A stretch of 64,000 bases of DNA from Sphaerosporella brunnea. Lineage: Eukaryota; Ascomycota; Pezizomycetes; Pezizales; Pyronemataceae. The position numbers and the translations under genes are program-made. Of this stretch, positions 43,420-55,272 are shown piece by piece (position 1 is the first letter of the stretch; every line of letters begins with the position of its first letter). The stretch spans positions 36,485 through 100,484 of the forward strand of contig VXIS01000168.1 of NCBI GenBank assembly GCA_008704415.1, given 5' to 3'. The notes beneath the pieces are model-generated. The model worked only from the letters and a program-made list of their open reading frames with translations. It ran no database searches and was not told the DNA's origin.

Positions 43420-44377
43420 TAGTGATGGACACGAGCCGGCTCGACTCGAGCCAGAGGGTAGGCTCGAGCCAGCTCGTCAAATGGCCTGGCTCGGCTGGTG
43501 AGCTCGAGCCAGGCTCGAGCCGTCCCACAGTTCAGAGGAAAAATAGAGCGAATGGTAAGTGTTTGGGTGAAGTGTGCATTGTGTCGATATTTGCAGATCA
43601 ATCTGAAAGGTCCGATAACCCCGACGAGTTCAGAGCAGCCTCAACAGCGGAATCTGTACCCTCCGGGGCGTCATTATCCCTATCACCCGCCGCACCCTCA
43701 CCAGACATACCCGTAATGTGCACACCTTCTCCAGCTGCCACCTGTACATCATCAAGGTCGTCATAACCCCACTTTTCCCACGGTTTGACTTGGGTTTGCT
43801 TTTGCCAGTGCTTAAGCAGCAATAACGTGCTGCTTGACTCCTCCAAGAGACGGTTCCGCTTCTTTGTGATAATATCCCCAGCTCTAAATTCTCGCAAACA
43901 GCGTCAGAGGGCACAAAACATAAGCGGCGTGCTGGTGTCCAAACTTACACAGACAAGAGCTGTTCACAGGGAACACTTGAAGCGCAGATATCGAGGTAAT
44001 AGCTTGCGATTTGTGCCACTGAAGGGGACCGGTGTCCATTCCACTTCCACCAATGGAGCGGATCAGTACCAAGGTTCACTGGAGGCTCGCAAAGATAGCG
44101 AGCAGCCTCAGTCACTTCCAGGGTCCCATGAACATTGGTGGTCTATGGCCGTCGTCCAATGTTGCAAAAGATGGCCGCGCGCGGCGTGGGTGTTGTGGAC
44201 GGTGCAATATGACGGGTAGGGTGGGTTGAGATGGGGGTTGATGCGACGCTTGGAGCCAACAAAAGTCTAAGTAAAAGCTCGAGCCCAGCTCGAGCTCACA
44301 ATTTCGGCGGATCGAGCCGGCTCTGGCTCGAGGCTCGAGCTTTTGGCTCGGGCCGGCTCGGCTCGTGTCCATCACTA
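43420..44377 (-). mobile_element. Complete but deleted hAT of the GCTCGAGC family, 958 bp
   Basis: The ends TAGTGATGGACACGAGCC and GGCTCGTGTCCATCACTA are perfect inverted repeats. TTGGTGAC lies on both sides (43412-43419 and 44378-44385). A transposase C-terminal fragment lies inside on the minus strand. Confidence 0.96.
43598..43897 (-). pseudogene. hAT transposase C-terminus
   Basis: The fragment reads ITKKRNRLLEESSSTLLLLK, then a WEKWGYDD segment and a long acidic tail ending GLSDLSD. This is the last block of the hAT dimerisation domain. The same block, with closely related words, recurs at 58454-60005 (ALLLLKHW, WEKW, then GLSDLSD after an inserted repeat) and as an acidic tail near 55500-55610. 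No catalytic core is left. Confidence 0.82.
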
Positions 44378-45105
44378 TTGGTGACGCCAGAAGCGGAGCC
44401 ACAACAACTGAGGAGGTGAGGAGACATATACTTTGGAAATCATTTGAAGACACGTGAGTTGACAATATGTGGGGCTCTGGTTTGTATTCCCTAAGCTCGG
44501 GAGGAGAGAAATCGGGACACTGAAGCACAGCAATAAGTCACTGGATCACGCAAATAAAGCAAGAGAGCAATAACAAGCAAGGTGATGGGTAAAATTCAGA
44601 CAAATAATGCGGTAAGGTTCCCCAAACGCAAAATTGTTTGACCGTCAGGAACCAAACGGCAGACTGCGACGGCCAACGACGATGGTTAAACGTAGTCGGC
44701 AGGCTGGAACGTTTCCTACGCAGTTTGTTGGTCCACAAAGCGTGAGTAGCATTCTTGCAACTGCGTCAAAAAATACTCTAGCTATTGCCATAACCCCCAA
44801 ACGCGTGTTAAACCAACCCAGCTCAGAGAGGGTTCAAATGGGAATGGATAAGGCTAGCCCGTGTGGAACAAAAGAAGTGGCTGGAGTCGGTTACAGTTTG
44901 GTTAGCGTTAGGGTTCGACAGGTTGCGAGTTCATTCAACCACTAAAGTCCCTGACCAGTTGATAGTGGATACCAGTTGATAGTGGATGATGAGATAAGAT
45001 AAGAGATATGCCTAAAACGGTAAGGCTCGGCGGTCGAGTGATTTCCTGTGAGCACCCCGCGGACCTGTGTAAAAGCCTTCAAACAACATATCCGTACCAT
45101 TCAGC

Positions 45106-46917
45106 ATGCCGGACGACAGCACAACCTTGGGTTTTGACCCCGACCGCGACTATGACCCTAAAGAGCGCCTGAAATTGGCAGTGGCAATGTATTTTGCCGA
45201 ACAAAAGGATCTGGAGCCTGGAAAGAAACCAAATATTGCAAAGCTTTCTTGAAATTTCAACGTACCAGCATCGTCTATTCGAAACCACGTTTTGCATCCA
45301 GAAAGAGAGCTGAAGTTCAAAAACGAAATAATACCATCTCAGCAAAATCTGTTTCCTGCAGAGGAGCGAACATTGCTTGACAGATGTATGTTTATGGACG
45401 ACTTTAGTATCCCGCCTGACCGTCAGATGATCGAAACACTTGCCAATACGATACTATGGCGACGACTCCCTGGCCACCCTGCTGTTGGCCAACATTGGGT
45501 AGCACGGTTCATTCAGAGATATCCAGAAGAGTGCAAATTTGTCCACGCCAAGAAAATACTGGTGGACCAGGCGAACGCCGACAACTGGGAGATCAATGTG
45601 GATTTTTTTGACAAGCTGCGGAAGATCCTTCTAAAGTACAGGCTTGAACCTGACTGTATTTAGAACTTGGATGAGAAGGGATTTATCCTAGGCTTTGGAA
45701 AGGCTCGCAAACGACTCTGCCGTCAGGGACGTCGCGATCCACAATTTAAAGAGCAAGGAAACCGCGAGTCATGTACCGCAATCTGTTCAATCTCAGCAGT
45801 TGGAGCTTCCCTTACCCCTCTAATTATTTTTAAGGGTAAAAACCATCTCGCTGGATGGCAACACACGAAAAAACTGGAGGACTACTGGTACGCTGTTCAG
45901 GAAAATGGCTACACCAATGCACACATTACGATTAAATATATGACCTTGGTGTTTGGTCCAGAAACAGCCATTATAGCTAACGGACGCTGGAGGCTTTTAA
46001 TCTTCGATGGATTTGATACACATTTGGACCACGAGGTAATTGAATACTGTTGGAACAACAAAATTCTGCCATTCTGCCTACCTCCACACACAACCCACGT
46101 CCTGCAGCCACTCGATGTTGGAGTATTCTCCTCTCTTCAAACAGCTTATGGAAACCTCGTCAATGGTATTAGATCCAGCATCGATAAAGATATTTTTCCG
46201 AATTTGTTTGCACAAGCACGACGCACTGCATTTACGACGGACAACATTCTGACCGGATTTCGCAAAGCGGGAATATATCCTTTCGATCCCCAGCAACGCT
46301 TGAAAGCTGTTAGAAACCCCTTGATGCAATCAAGCACTAGCAATGATTGCCGAGCCTATACTCCGCTGAATACTCCATCCCACTCCCCCCGCCTTCGTCC
46401 AGCTACACCGAATTTTTACCACAGCATGCCGGATGATATTCTCTATTCCCCTCCGGTCCCTACCAACCCAAAAGAAGCTCAAGACCTGTTTGAAGCCGCT
46501 TTAGCAAACCTTGAAGGGAGCAAGTCACCACGAAGTCAGAGGAGCGCAACCTACCTACGCAAGCTCCGCGATTTTGGTATTAAAGCTCATGGTGACACCA
46601 CAATGGCAATAGCTGGTGAACGGCACCTTTTTGAGCAGCTTGCCTTTAAACAAAAGAAAAAAACTGATGAGCGTCAGTTGAAAAATGATGAGGTGGGGCG
46701 CGCATTCCTCGTGGAACGAGGATCTACGTTGCGTAAAGCGCGTGAGGACCGGGACCAGAAAGCAGCGCAGGCTGCAGTGGACAAGGCCGAAAAGGAAAAG
46801 ATAAAGATGGAAGCAGCTGCTAAGCGGGAAGTAAAGAAACGGCAGAAAGAAACTGCTCAGAATGCACGGAGCACGAAAAAACAAAAGTCTGTGGCCCCGG
46901 CTCTGGCTACTGAATAA
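45106..46917 (+). pseudogene. Pogo/Tigger transposase with two premature stops
   Basis: The frame of about 603 codons starts at an ATG (MPDDSTTLGF) and keeps one phase throughout, broken only by TGA at codon 49 (45250) and TAG at codon 186 (45661). Order of parts: a psq-type helix-turn-helix (about 20-65), a CENP-B-like HTH (about 90-160, with HPAVGQHWVARFIQRYPEE), and the DDE domain with likely acidic residues D189 (NLDEKGF), D301 or D304 (IFDGFDTH) and D337 (LQPLDVGVF). A Lys/Glu-rich coiled tail follows (from about 490). Both stops are explained by a single C-to-T or G-to-A change. The rest appears intact, so the inactivation may be fairly recent. Confidence 0.93.
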
Positions 46918-46970
46918 TAGCGAAGGCTGTGTTGCATTTAATTTCTATTTTTTTCGCTCTATAAACCTGT

Positions 46971-47025
46971 CGCTTCTATGTATTTGTCGCTTCTATGTAT
47001 TTGTCGCTTCTATGTATTTGTCGCG
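46971..47025. repeat. 17-bp tandem repeat inside the pogo element
   Basis: Three copies of GTCGCTTCTATGTATTT in tandem, followed by the start of a fourth. Confidence 0.9.
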
Positions 47026-47835
47026 TTGCTGGTGGCTTCCGTGTATTTTTTCCCTCCGTGTAGTGTATTGTTGCGGGAGTGCTGGCGGGCGCTGGCAAGC
47101 ATGCGACCTTACTGCTTTAGGCATATCTCTTATCTTATCTCATCATCCACTATCAACTGGTATCCACTATCAACTGGTCAGGGACTTTACCGCTACCAGC
47201 ACCGCTACCACCACAAGCGCCAATACCGCCATCACCAGATCCTCCATTCCCTGCGGCCACCGACCTTTCTGCTGGGCGAACAAATAATCAACGCACCTCA
47301 CTGTCGACTTGCCAACCGCGTGGTATCAGCAAGAGATCGACCGATACCGCTGCAGCGTTGTGGATCACCGCGACCCCGAATCCTCCGCCATGTATCCTGC
47401 TTGCTGTAAACGGACCGTCGATTCAGCTGGACACAAGGTAGGACATGGCCACTGTCCCGCTGAGGTACCCGGATGGAGCGGAGAATCTGGCTGTCGCGAC
47501 AGTGCGGCTGGATGTGCTACCCTTCCGATCGCGATTGCCTCCATCCGGGCTTCTGTTACCGCAAAGTGGCGGCGATTGTGGGCTTTTTAAAGGCACGACA
47601 TCTGCCATTCCGAAAGTTGTTAATTGACCGTATGGAGCCGCATCGGGCGAACTTGCGGGTGGGCCCCACCCTCTGTCGTTGGGCGCTTACCGAATGCAGC
47701 ATTGTGCCTGTGGACACAGATCAGCTAGATGCCAAGCCTGTTACAGCCAAGGAACGAGTGTTCGACCCCGACGACATCACGTAAGCCCTCCCTCATGCGG
47801 CCGTTTTCGTTGTCTCACTGACAGCACGCCGGAAC

Positions 47836-48207
47836 ATGCTTCCGGAATCCTACGACCTCCCGCTGATCATGTTTCGCGGTGCGGAGGACGCGCTCAAACA
47901 CTTACTCTCGGAATACACCCTGATCGCGTGCTGCACTTCGGAGTTCGACGGCCACATCCACTGCATCCTGAAGGTGAGAGACCGGTATTTCCACTGCGAT
48001 GGCCGAAACCACGAGTTGCTGTGTCTGGGCTCCAACCCCGAGGACGCTTTCAGCCGCGTCTGGGATATCGAGTTCTTCGAACCATATGCCCTCCGCGTTG
48101 TCACCCTGTGGCAAATCATCACGAAAGGCATGGATGTCCTGTTCGAAGTCCCGCTGCCGCCTTATGTAGTGGATGGCATTGGCGAAGACGGCGAAGATTG
48201 GGTGTGA
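47836..48207 (+). CDS. Hypothetical 123-residue protein
   Basis: The frame starts at an ATG (MLPESYDLPL) and shows strong third-position GC, unlike its neighbours. The product is acidic and globular, with FDGHIHCILKVRDRYFHCDG in the middle and an acidic end (GEDGEDWV). I recognise no family. A plausible upstream exon occupies 47473-47780, ending at a GTAAGC donor, and CTGACAG just before 47825 could be the acceptor. However, the 44-base join would not keep the reading phase, so either the junction is elsewhere, the upstream frame is not coding, or the gene is damaged. As drawn, the ORF is the supportable minimum. Confidence 0.55.
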   Translation: MLPESYDLPLIMFRGAEDALKHLLSEYTLIACCTSEFDGHIHCILKVRDRYFHCDGRNHELLCLGSNPEDAFSRVWDIEFFEPYALRVVTLWQIITKGMDVLFEVPLPPYVVDGIGEDGEDWV

Positions 48208-48368
48208 GGCTGTGCTGGGCAGTTTGCTTTGCGCTGCATGCTTGGTGTGTTGAGCATGTAGCTGCCGGAATAGGATATGAGACACATGAATGCGTGCGTG
48301 TATGCTCTGATCTTGCAAAGACGTCGTGACCCTATGCACCGCCAATGACATTTCGGCGACGCTACTAG

Positions 48369-48643
48369 CCCATAAAACAATGATCCGGACACGCTGTTAC
48401 TCTGCCTTCACTCCAACAAAAAATTATAAAAAAAGACGGCGCGTGAGCGATATACAAATTTTTTTATAACTGCACCACCACTTGCCCAAAACACTTGAGT
48501 ATAGAATCAAATGAAAGCTAAAAAGCCAGAGAGTAAAAACAAAGTAGCTACAGGCGAGCTCGCGCGGGCATGATGTCTGCACGTACTTTTGGTGTGGTAC
48601 CAGCCGAATAACAGCTTGTCCGGATCATTGTTTTATGGGCGAG
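48369..48643. repeat. Inverted repeat (fold-back), arms of 36 bases
   Basis: GCCCATAAAACAATGATCCG at 48369 is mirrored by CGGATCATTGTTTTATGGGC ending at 48643. The arms match over about 36 bases and enclose about 200 bases of AT-rich sequence. Possibly a small TIR element, but no flanking duplication is evident. Confidence 0.75.
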
Positions 48644-48960
48644 TAACCCCGAAAATTTTACTCAAGCTGCCAAACCCGCCAGGACATTCCCAGTGGCAGT
48701 CGATTTTGACGCCCAACAGCGGACGGGGACTTTACTGCTGCCTGCTGTCTAGAACTGGCTGCAACGACATCGTGACCCTGCACTCGCGATAGTCACACCT
48801 ACTTGCATGACTGGAATATCCGGCGCATCGCTGACGCCATTTCAGCGACGCCAACCCCGGGAATATTTCACAAGCTGCCAACTACGCTGCGACATTCCAA
48901 GTGGCAGCCGATGTTGCCGTCCAACCCCGGACGGGGGTTTACAACTATATTCTGGTCAAG
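48640..48960. repeat. Diverged tandem duplication (~210 bp)
   Basis: The segment from CAAGCTGCCAA at about 48663 (GACATTCC.AGTGGCAG, CGGACGGGG) recurs from about 48871, and GCAACGACATCGTGACCCTGCA is related to 48322-48345. No gene can be supported in it. Confidence 0.55.
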
Positions 48961-49209
48961 ATTGGCTCGAGGAAGGATTACACGACCGTGTACGCCGCGA
49001 GGACGCAGTTGTGCGGTGGGTGGCTCATAAGATGGATGCTGTCCTGGGACTGTTTGAAAAAGCAATGGGGCGGTGTCAGAAGTGGTGTTGACCACCAGGC
49101 GAGATGGCTTGGGCTTTGACATAGAATTTTGACCTGGCTGGGTGATGTCGTCTGGCCGTCTCGACTAGTCTACACCTACAGTGCAGGCCCCGTGGTCCCA
49201 GCAGTTCGG

Positions 49210-49500
49210 CGGGCTCCGTCGCTATAAAAGTTGCCGATTAAGCAAGATGGGCTCTATAAACCAAGGAGGCGAGCTTCCAACGGTTGCGCAATTTCGGAGC
49301 CCATTATAACGGTGAGGGGATGGATTTCAAAATCCTGGACCACCCGAAACAGTCCGGCGTGCTCTGTAGGTATAAAAGTTGCCGATTAAGCAAGATGGCC
49401 TCCATAAACAAAGGACGCGAGCTTCCACCGTTTCCGCAATCTCGGAGCCCATTATAACGGTGAGGGGATGGATTTCAAAATCCTGGCCCACCTGAAACAA
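49210..49500. repeat. Tandem repeat of ~155 bp, two units
   Basis: Each unit begins near TATAAAAGTTGCCGATTAAG (49223 and 49371) and runs through GGAGCCCATTATAACGGTGA to CAAAATCCTGG. The TATAAAA word in each unit could be a core promoter or chance. The units differ at about a dozen positions. Confidence 0.85.
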
Positions 49501-50470
49501 TCACGGCGGTGCTATGGCCAGTTGCAACCCACTATGAGCAGGTGCCATCCGCTACCAGCTGCCTGTTAATTGTCGGGCCGGAGCATTGAGACACTTTCGT
49601 CCTGACACTGTTGGATGTCCCCGGCCCCAAACTCTTAAAAATAAATGCAGCTTCGGCTATCAACAGCAATGGAGAGACCCCGCAGACGTCTCGCTGAGCT
49701 AGAGCCTGAATCGCAGAAAATCGCTCAGCCTGTGGTCTGGTGCCTGGGTGAAGAGCACAAAGATGGAATTGGGCAGGTTGAGGCTGAAGATGAAAAAAGT
49801 GGACATGTCGCCGAAGCGGAAGGCCTTCATCGCTACATCGACTCATTCCCGCCATCGGAGTCACAGCCGAACTTCCCACGAACGGCTATCCTATCTGCAG
49901 AGCCGGATTTCAAGAGACAGCAGTGCTAGATTCAAGACGCAGTGGCGCACGCAGGACATCTCATTATATTCTATGAAAAATATGATTGTGAAATGAACTG
50001 CGTAGAATATTAATGGGTTGCTTCCAAGGACTAAGCCTACAAACACTGCACATATAGTCTCCCCTGTATTCCACCCCCCCACATGGTGCACGTGAAATTC
50101 ACTGTTACATCTCTCAGGACTTCGCAAGATTCTTCCAGAAGCTTTGGAAATTGGGACCCGTTCAACAATCGTTCATTTTTAAGTATTGGAGACGCACCCG
50201 GCACATGATCCAAGACGACCGGGACTAGGCCATGCTTGGCGACAAGCAGTATAAGGAACGGGTGTACAAGAGTCATCGGTGAGTTTCCTGACGCTGACCT
50301 TGGTTGAGGCAGCCGCGGTGCAAATAATATCATTCAGGGTCCCTACCACCTCGTGTTTTTGATCGCTCTGGGCCCCCGACACTTCACAGGCTTCCACAAC
50401 GGCTTCGACTACTTTCTGCGCGGTGCGCAGGCTTGATAGCCGCCTGCACGATACCTCCCTCAATCCCCAT

Positions 50471-52003
50471 CAGTGATGCACCGGAGACCGCGAGACGAGA
50501 CTGAGAATGATCGAGACACGACGAGAACTGCCGAGACAACTCAAGAATGGCAAGGCTAACCGAGAATGACGGCGGCCTCACGAGACCAGGTGAGACCTGG
50601 TGAGAACCTCTCCAGCGCAAGAGAGATTCCAGTGTGCATGGTAAACTGAGCGGACGTGTCATGCGCGCTGGTGCACCAAGATGGACGAGGAACATAAAAA
50701 CAAATTCGTGTACCAGCCACTCGATATGGAACATTTCATTGGTCATGCTCTACCGAATCACTATGAACTCGCAACGACCGAATCAAACCCCAGAGCGCCC
50801 TGCTTCGACCATGCGCGCAGCGCGATGAGGGATTGGAGAGTCTCGGGGGCCATGCGAGCTTGATGGCGTTCTTGAGTAATAGCTTCCAGCTATTGTTGAC
50901 CCCGGGGAACTACCGGACCACCACACGGCCACCCTACAGGAGAACCATGTATGGGGGGATAAATCTGAGTACAGAGGGTGAAAGACCGTCCATTGATGCC
51001 CTATATCTGTGAGTTTGAGCCCATTCCATGGAGAGTAACAGCATCCAGGTATTGTTGACCCCGGGGAGCTACCGCACCACCATACGGCCACCCTACAGGA
51101 GACCCATGTATGGGGGGATAAATCTGGGTACAAAAGGTGCAAGAGCGTCAATTGGTGCCCTATATGTGTGAGTTTGAGCCCATTCCAGGGAGAGTAACAG
51201 CTTCAAGGTATTGTTGACCCAGGGGAGCTACCGGACCCCACACAACAACCATGTATGGGGGAATCAATCTGAGTACAGAGGGTGCAAAAGCGTCCATTGA
51301 CACCCTATATCTCTGAGTCTGAGCCCATTCCACTCAGAGTAACAGCTTCCAGCTATTGTTGACCCTGTGGAGCCATATGACCCCCACAGGACTACCACAC
51401 AGGACAACACTACTATTACAGTAGCAACGACGTGCAATTGTTAAGCAAATACCCCTAACAAACAACCCCATCAGCTCTTTTATATTTTTCAGCACGACCA
51501 TCTGCATTCCACCTTCTCGAAGATTATACACAAGCATTCCATCTGGCGCAACTTGAAAGGTCTACACGTAGGCAACTTGTAGTTCTATTGCCATCCAGGT
51601 ATTGATGGGAGCCCCAAAAAGAACTCAACAAGTTCAAACGAGGACGTAAATCCTTCGGTGTGGCGACGCTGGGCTGGTTGGGTCCCGTTATACACAGGGT
51701 CCAGCATCTATACACGCTAATGTATGAAAACTCCATCCTCCATACAAACCGTGTACCATAGGGCTTTCATTGCTGCAGTATCCCGCGCCGTGCAGACACT
51801 TCACGACCCGAGCTATGCCTCCCCAAAGAACAGCGGCACCATAGCAGTCTGAATGTTGGCGGGACAACCGAGCACTCGCGAGAATGACGAGACCGAATTG
51901 GAACCGTCGAGACTGCCACGAGATCGGCGATATATTTCGAGACCGCACCATTCTCAGGAGACCGAGACCCTCGGCGAGAATTCTCGACTCGTGTGCAACA
52001 CTG
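50471..52003. mobile_element. Non-autonomous hAT with GAGAC-rich ends, 1533 bp
   Basis: The left terminus CAGTGATGCAC and, from the right, CAGTGTTGCAC are followed inward by degenerate GAGAC/CGAGA words. ATCCCCAT flanks it exactly on both sides (50463-50470 and 52004-52011). The interior carries a 159-bp satellite and no transposase frame. Confidence 0.95.
50876..51400. repeat. 159-bp satellite, 3.3 units, inside the hAT
   Basis: Units start at 50876, 51035, 51194 and 51339, each with GTAAYAGCWTCCAGSTATTG and CCATGTATGGGGG. Spacing is 159, 159 and 145 because the third unit has a short deletion. Confidence 0.93.
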
Positions 52004-52102
52004 ATCCCCATCACGCTTTGTGAACTTAGGGTTCGACCGGGAGTTGCTGGAATCGCTCCAATGCATCGACTTGGGACCCTGCCAACCGGGCGCGCTTTTT
52101 CT

Positions 52103-52288
52103 GCGTTCGGCACAATGACCGACCCGACCTTAATCCAGGATACCGGGCACCGGCCGGCACCTGTCAGATATCCAGGTTTTTCTTATGGCGGCCCGAACCT
52201 GTCGGGCTTGACACATCACCGGCCCGACGTGACCCACTCCTGGTGGCCCCGTTTGACCTCGCGGCCGGCCGGACTATTGACCGCCCTG
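52103..52288. mobile_element. hAT (CAGGGCTGTC family), right-end fragment
   Basis: From GCGTTCGGCAC to the terminus GGACTATTGACCGCCCTG the sequence is collinear with the element at 701-1503 in reverse. The left part is missing. Confidence 0.85.
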
Positions 52289-54459
52289 CTGGCATCCGTA
52301 GGTCCTGTGGTTCATGGCGGTGGGGGAAAACTACTGTGATCTCCATGCCTCAGCCTATGGCTAGGCCGGTGGTTATGTTCCAGGGAGTCGTACCACCTAT
52401 TCCCCGCCGACACTACCTAGGCCTCCATCTGCCTAGTCCCTCGCTGTTTTTAACCCGCTCGCTCACGGCTCGCCATCAGATCAAAGCTTTTTTTGCATTG
52501 GCATAGCACAACGTATACTTTACAATGTACGTTTGCAGGGTTAACTCAAACTCTCGATCCGACTTGAGCCTACCCACAGGCTTGAATTGACCTGCCTCGT
52601 GGCCGCCACTACTCAAAGCCCACAAATCATACTAAATCGTGTGCGCTCGGCCGCTTAGTGTAGAACACCACTCTCAGCCTGCTAGGGCAATCCAGCGAGT
52701 TGATACACTACTAACGTTTGAACAACCAGGCTTCGCTCTACGCCCATAGTCCAACTTCGAAGTGATTCCATAGCCTAATATCGTTGCAAAGGTCGTGCAC
52801 GACAGGAAGCAGAGAGGAGGTGACGATAGAGACGCAGCAAGGCCTGTGTGGACTGGCCAGGTTGGCGGTCCTGAGTCGTGGTCTGCGTTAGGGATATGCA
52901 GAGAGTCACCGGTAGCAGGAGCGTATATACCAACGTTACTGTTCCTTTTTCTGTTGATGAAGTGCAGCTCATTGCGCGGTGCTTTCCGAATACTAAACGA
53001 TATCTCAATGCGCTCAGCGCCGGGCAGTCATCGAACGCTTTCATCGATCGCCACCCGCCACGTGGAGTCATTCAAAGTCAAGTCCATTGCATAAACCTCC
53101 ACCTTCGTGGCGCCGAGTACACACGGCCAATGCACCGACCATTCAAGAAACCCACGTTGTTGCAAGGTTGAAGAACAAACCCTGCCCACATTGGACCACT
53201 GCGCTGATCATAGCGATCAACTGCTTTTCCACCAAATGCAGCTTGGCTGTTGCGAAGCTGTTTCCGTCCAGCTAGCTATGTCAAGAAATGATTTTGATTA
53301 TGTAAGGATCAGTTTCGTGCCCACCAGCTCGGCTTGCTAGGATGCAAGGGCGGAGGCAGTCGAAATGTTCTATCAACTAGAAAGGCATCAACGCACGGAC
53401 ACGACGCATCGACAGGTCCATCCTGCGTGCACATGAAACGTTCCCTTTGATACCACGCAGCTTTCACTGTCTAGTATGGGTACGACCTGGGGGCATCAAA
53501 TTTTAAGCTTATCAGTGTTTATTGCCACCTCGACTCCCGCGGAGCGAAAGAACTGCGGTCAATTCACTTCTTTTGATACGTATAGAAGCCCAGTGAAAGA
53601 ACAATGTTAGGATTTGTTTTGCGATCCATCTGTGTGGACACAACGAGGCGATGGTGGGTTGGACTGTTGCATTTGCGGCAGCGAAGATATTTCACGTTGC
53701 CGATGGGGTGTGTTGCTTTGGTCATGAACTGGTCGTTGGTTGAGGATGCCGAAAGCAAGATATCGACGGTGTTCTGATAGGTCAAGACGGCGATAACCCA
53801 ACACTGTTGCCACTGGATACCGTAAGCCTGACATGCTGAATCTCAGTGACCTCCAACACAGCTCGAGCAGCATTGTTTGGAAGTGGTAACTGTGAACCCT
53901 GAGGTATGAACTACACCGGGAGGTTGAGGGTGAGGACTGTCACGCCATTCTCCGCTATCCCAGTCCTGTCACACTTTGCAAGTTGTAGATGCGCCACGTG
54001 GTTTTTTTGCTCCCTCGACTATTGCCCAGTCTACACCACCGTGTAAGGGCGCGTCTGGATAAAACGGACGTTAGGCTCAAGCGTCCGGAAGGCGCAGGTG
54101 TCCGTGTCTTAGTGGTAAACCAACGCTACCATGACACCGGAGCTGTTGCCAAACACCAAAATCCGAACTTCATGATTACCCCGTGTCTGCAAGCAACAAA
54201 CCAAACTTCAGGAAGCGGAGCGACAAAGGTTTTCAACGCTAGAGCACCAGCAATATCCCGTCCCACGATTCTCTCCACTTCTACTCCCTTACCCTGCGTC
54301 GCACCCACAATATCGACGCCGCACTGGAAGATGTCTTCAACATGCCGAGAACGAAGAACACCCAGCCGGCAGAGCAATTGAATTTGTACAGCACCGAGAT
54401 CATGTTGAGCAACAACAGGCCGATCAGGCCGCCTTTCCTGACGAGAGTACTCTTTTAAC
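52289..54459. other. Gene-poor stretch, nothing recognisable
   Basis: Only short frames without motifs. A minus-strand frame at 54126-54377 (EDIFQCGVDIVGATQGKG) reads smoothly but I cannot place it in a family or extend it. Confidence 0.4.
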
Positions 54460-55272
54460 TAGTGATGGACACAAGCCGAGCCGGCCCGAGCCAAAAGCTC
54501 GAGCTTGAACCCGAGCCGAGTAGAGCATGGCCCGCTGGCGAGCCGAGCTTTGGCTCGAGCTTTTAGCTCGAGCCCTGTGGTGGGAGAAGACGCTAGATGG
54601 CCGTGTGGGGCCTAAAATACAAGAATATTCTATCGAATTCCGTCATTGCGAAAGCCCAAAGAAAAGGCCGTGCACACGCCCGCTTCAACCCCTCCCCGCA
54701 ACACACTCACACCGAAAAATCAGCATGGCCGCACGGCCTCAGGCCGCTCCCTCTTCAGCGGAAGATGAAATTGAGGCCTTGTCCAAGAAGATCGCGGGTA
54801 GTTGGGGTAATTGCTACTTGATATCTGTTTGTCGTGTAAACTAACCGGGCGGACTAGACAGGGGCCTGGGACTACCTTGACTGGATTCCACTCAGCAGGG
54901 AGGGAGACGTGATTACAAAGAAGCGAAAGCGCCTGCTTGAAGAATCTAGCACGGCGGTTCTACTGGTCAAAGTTGGCTCAATCAAAAGACCGTCGACGAC
55001 AGAGGACTCTACGGCGTAGATCAGAACCTTTCCCCACCCGGGGGTGCTGCTGAGAGTGACAGAGACATGGAGCAGCCATTAGGGTGGGGGGGGACGTGCA
55101 GCAAGAAGAAGACTTTAATTCGGGATCCGATTTGACGGATATAGAGCGATATATCGGAGGGTGGTCACGGTGCGCACGAGATCTGTACATAGCTAAACCA
55201 GAACCAGAATCTGATACCTGGACCGGCTCGCGCACCAAAAATAGTATGTCAGCTCGAGCTTTGGCTCGAGCC
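54460..55272 (+). mobile_element. hAT of the GCTCGAGC family, right end lost
   Basis: TAGTGATGGACACAAGCCGA marks the left end. The plus strand encodes the transposase N-terminus (MAARPQAAPSSAEDEIEALS from 54725), then directly a C-terminal piece (TKKRKRLLEESSTAVLLVK), so the catalytic core is deleted. The acidic tail and TKPEPESD-type end follow. The right terminus is missing; another hAT end begins at 55273. Confidence 0.85.

Larger units (their letters stand above)
44945..47187 (+). mobile_element. Pogo/Tigger-type DNA transposon, 2243 bp
   Basis: Long inverted repeats of about 68 bases, starting AAGTCCCTGACCAGTTGATA, face each other and are nearly perfect; each contains an internal direct repeat of CCAGTTGATAGTGGAT. 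TA lies at both ends (44943-44944 and 47188-47189). The single transposase gene spans 45106-46917. Between gene and right end is a 17-bp tandem repeat (46971-47025). Confidence 0.95.

Noticed and set aside
47679..48329. 216-codon plus frame overlapping the 123-residue gene
   Set aside because: Arg/His/Pro-rich composition typical of a shifted frame in GC-rich coding DNA.
50876..51400. CRISPR-like array
   Set aside because: Units are contiguous 159-bp repeats without unique spacers, inside a eukaryotic hAT.
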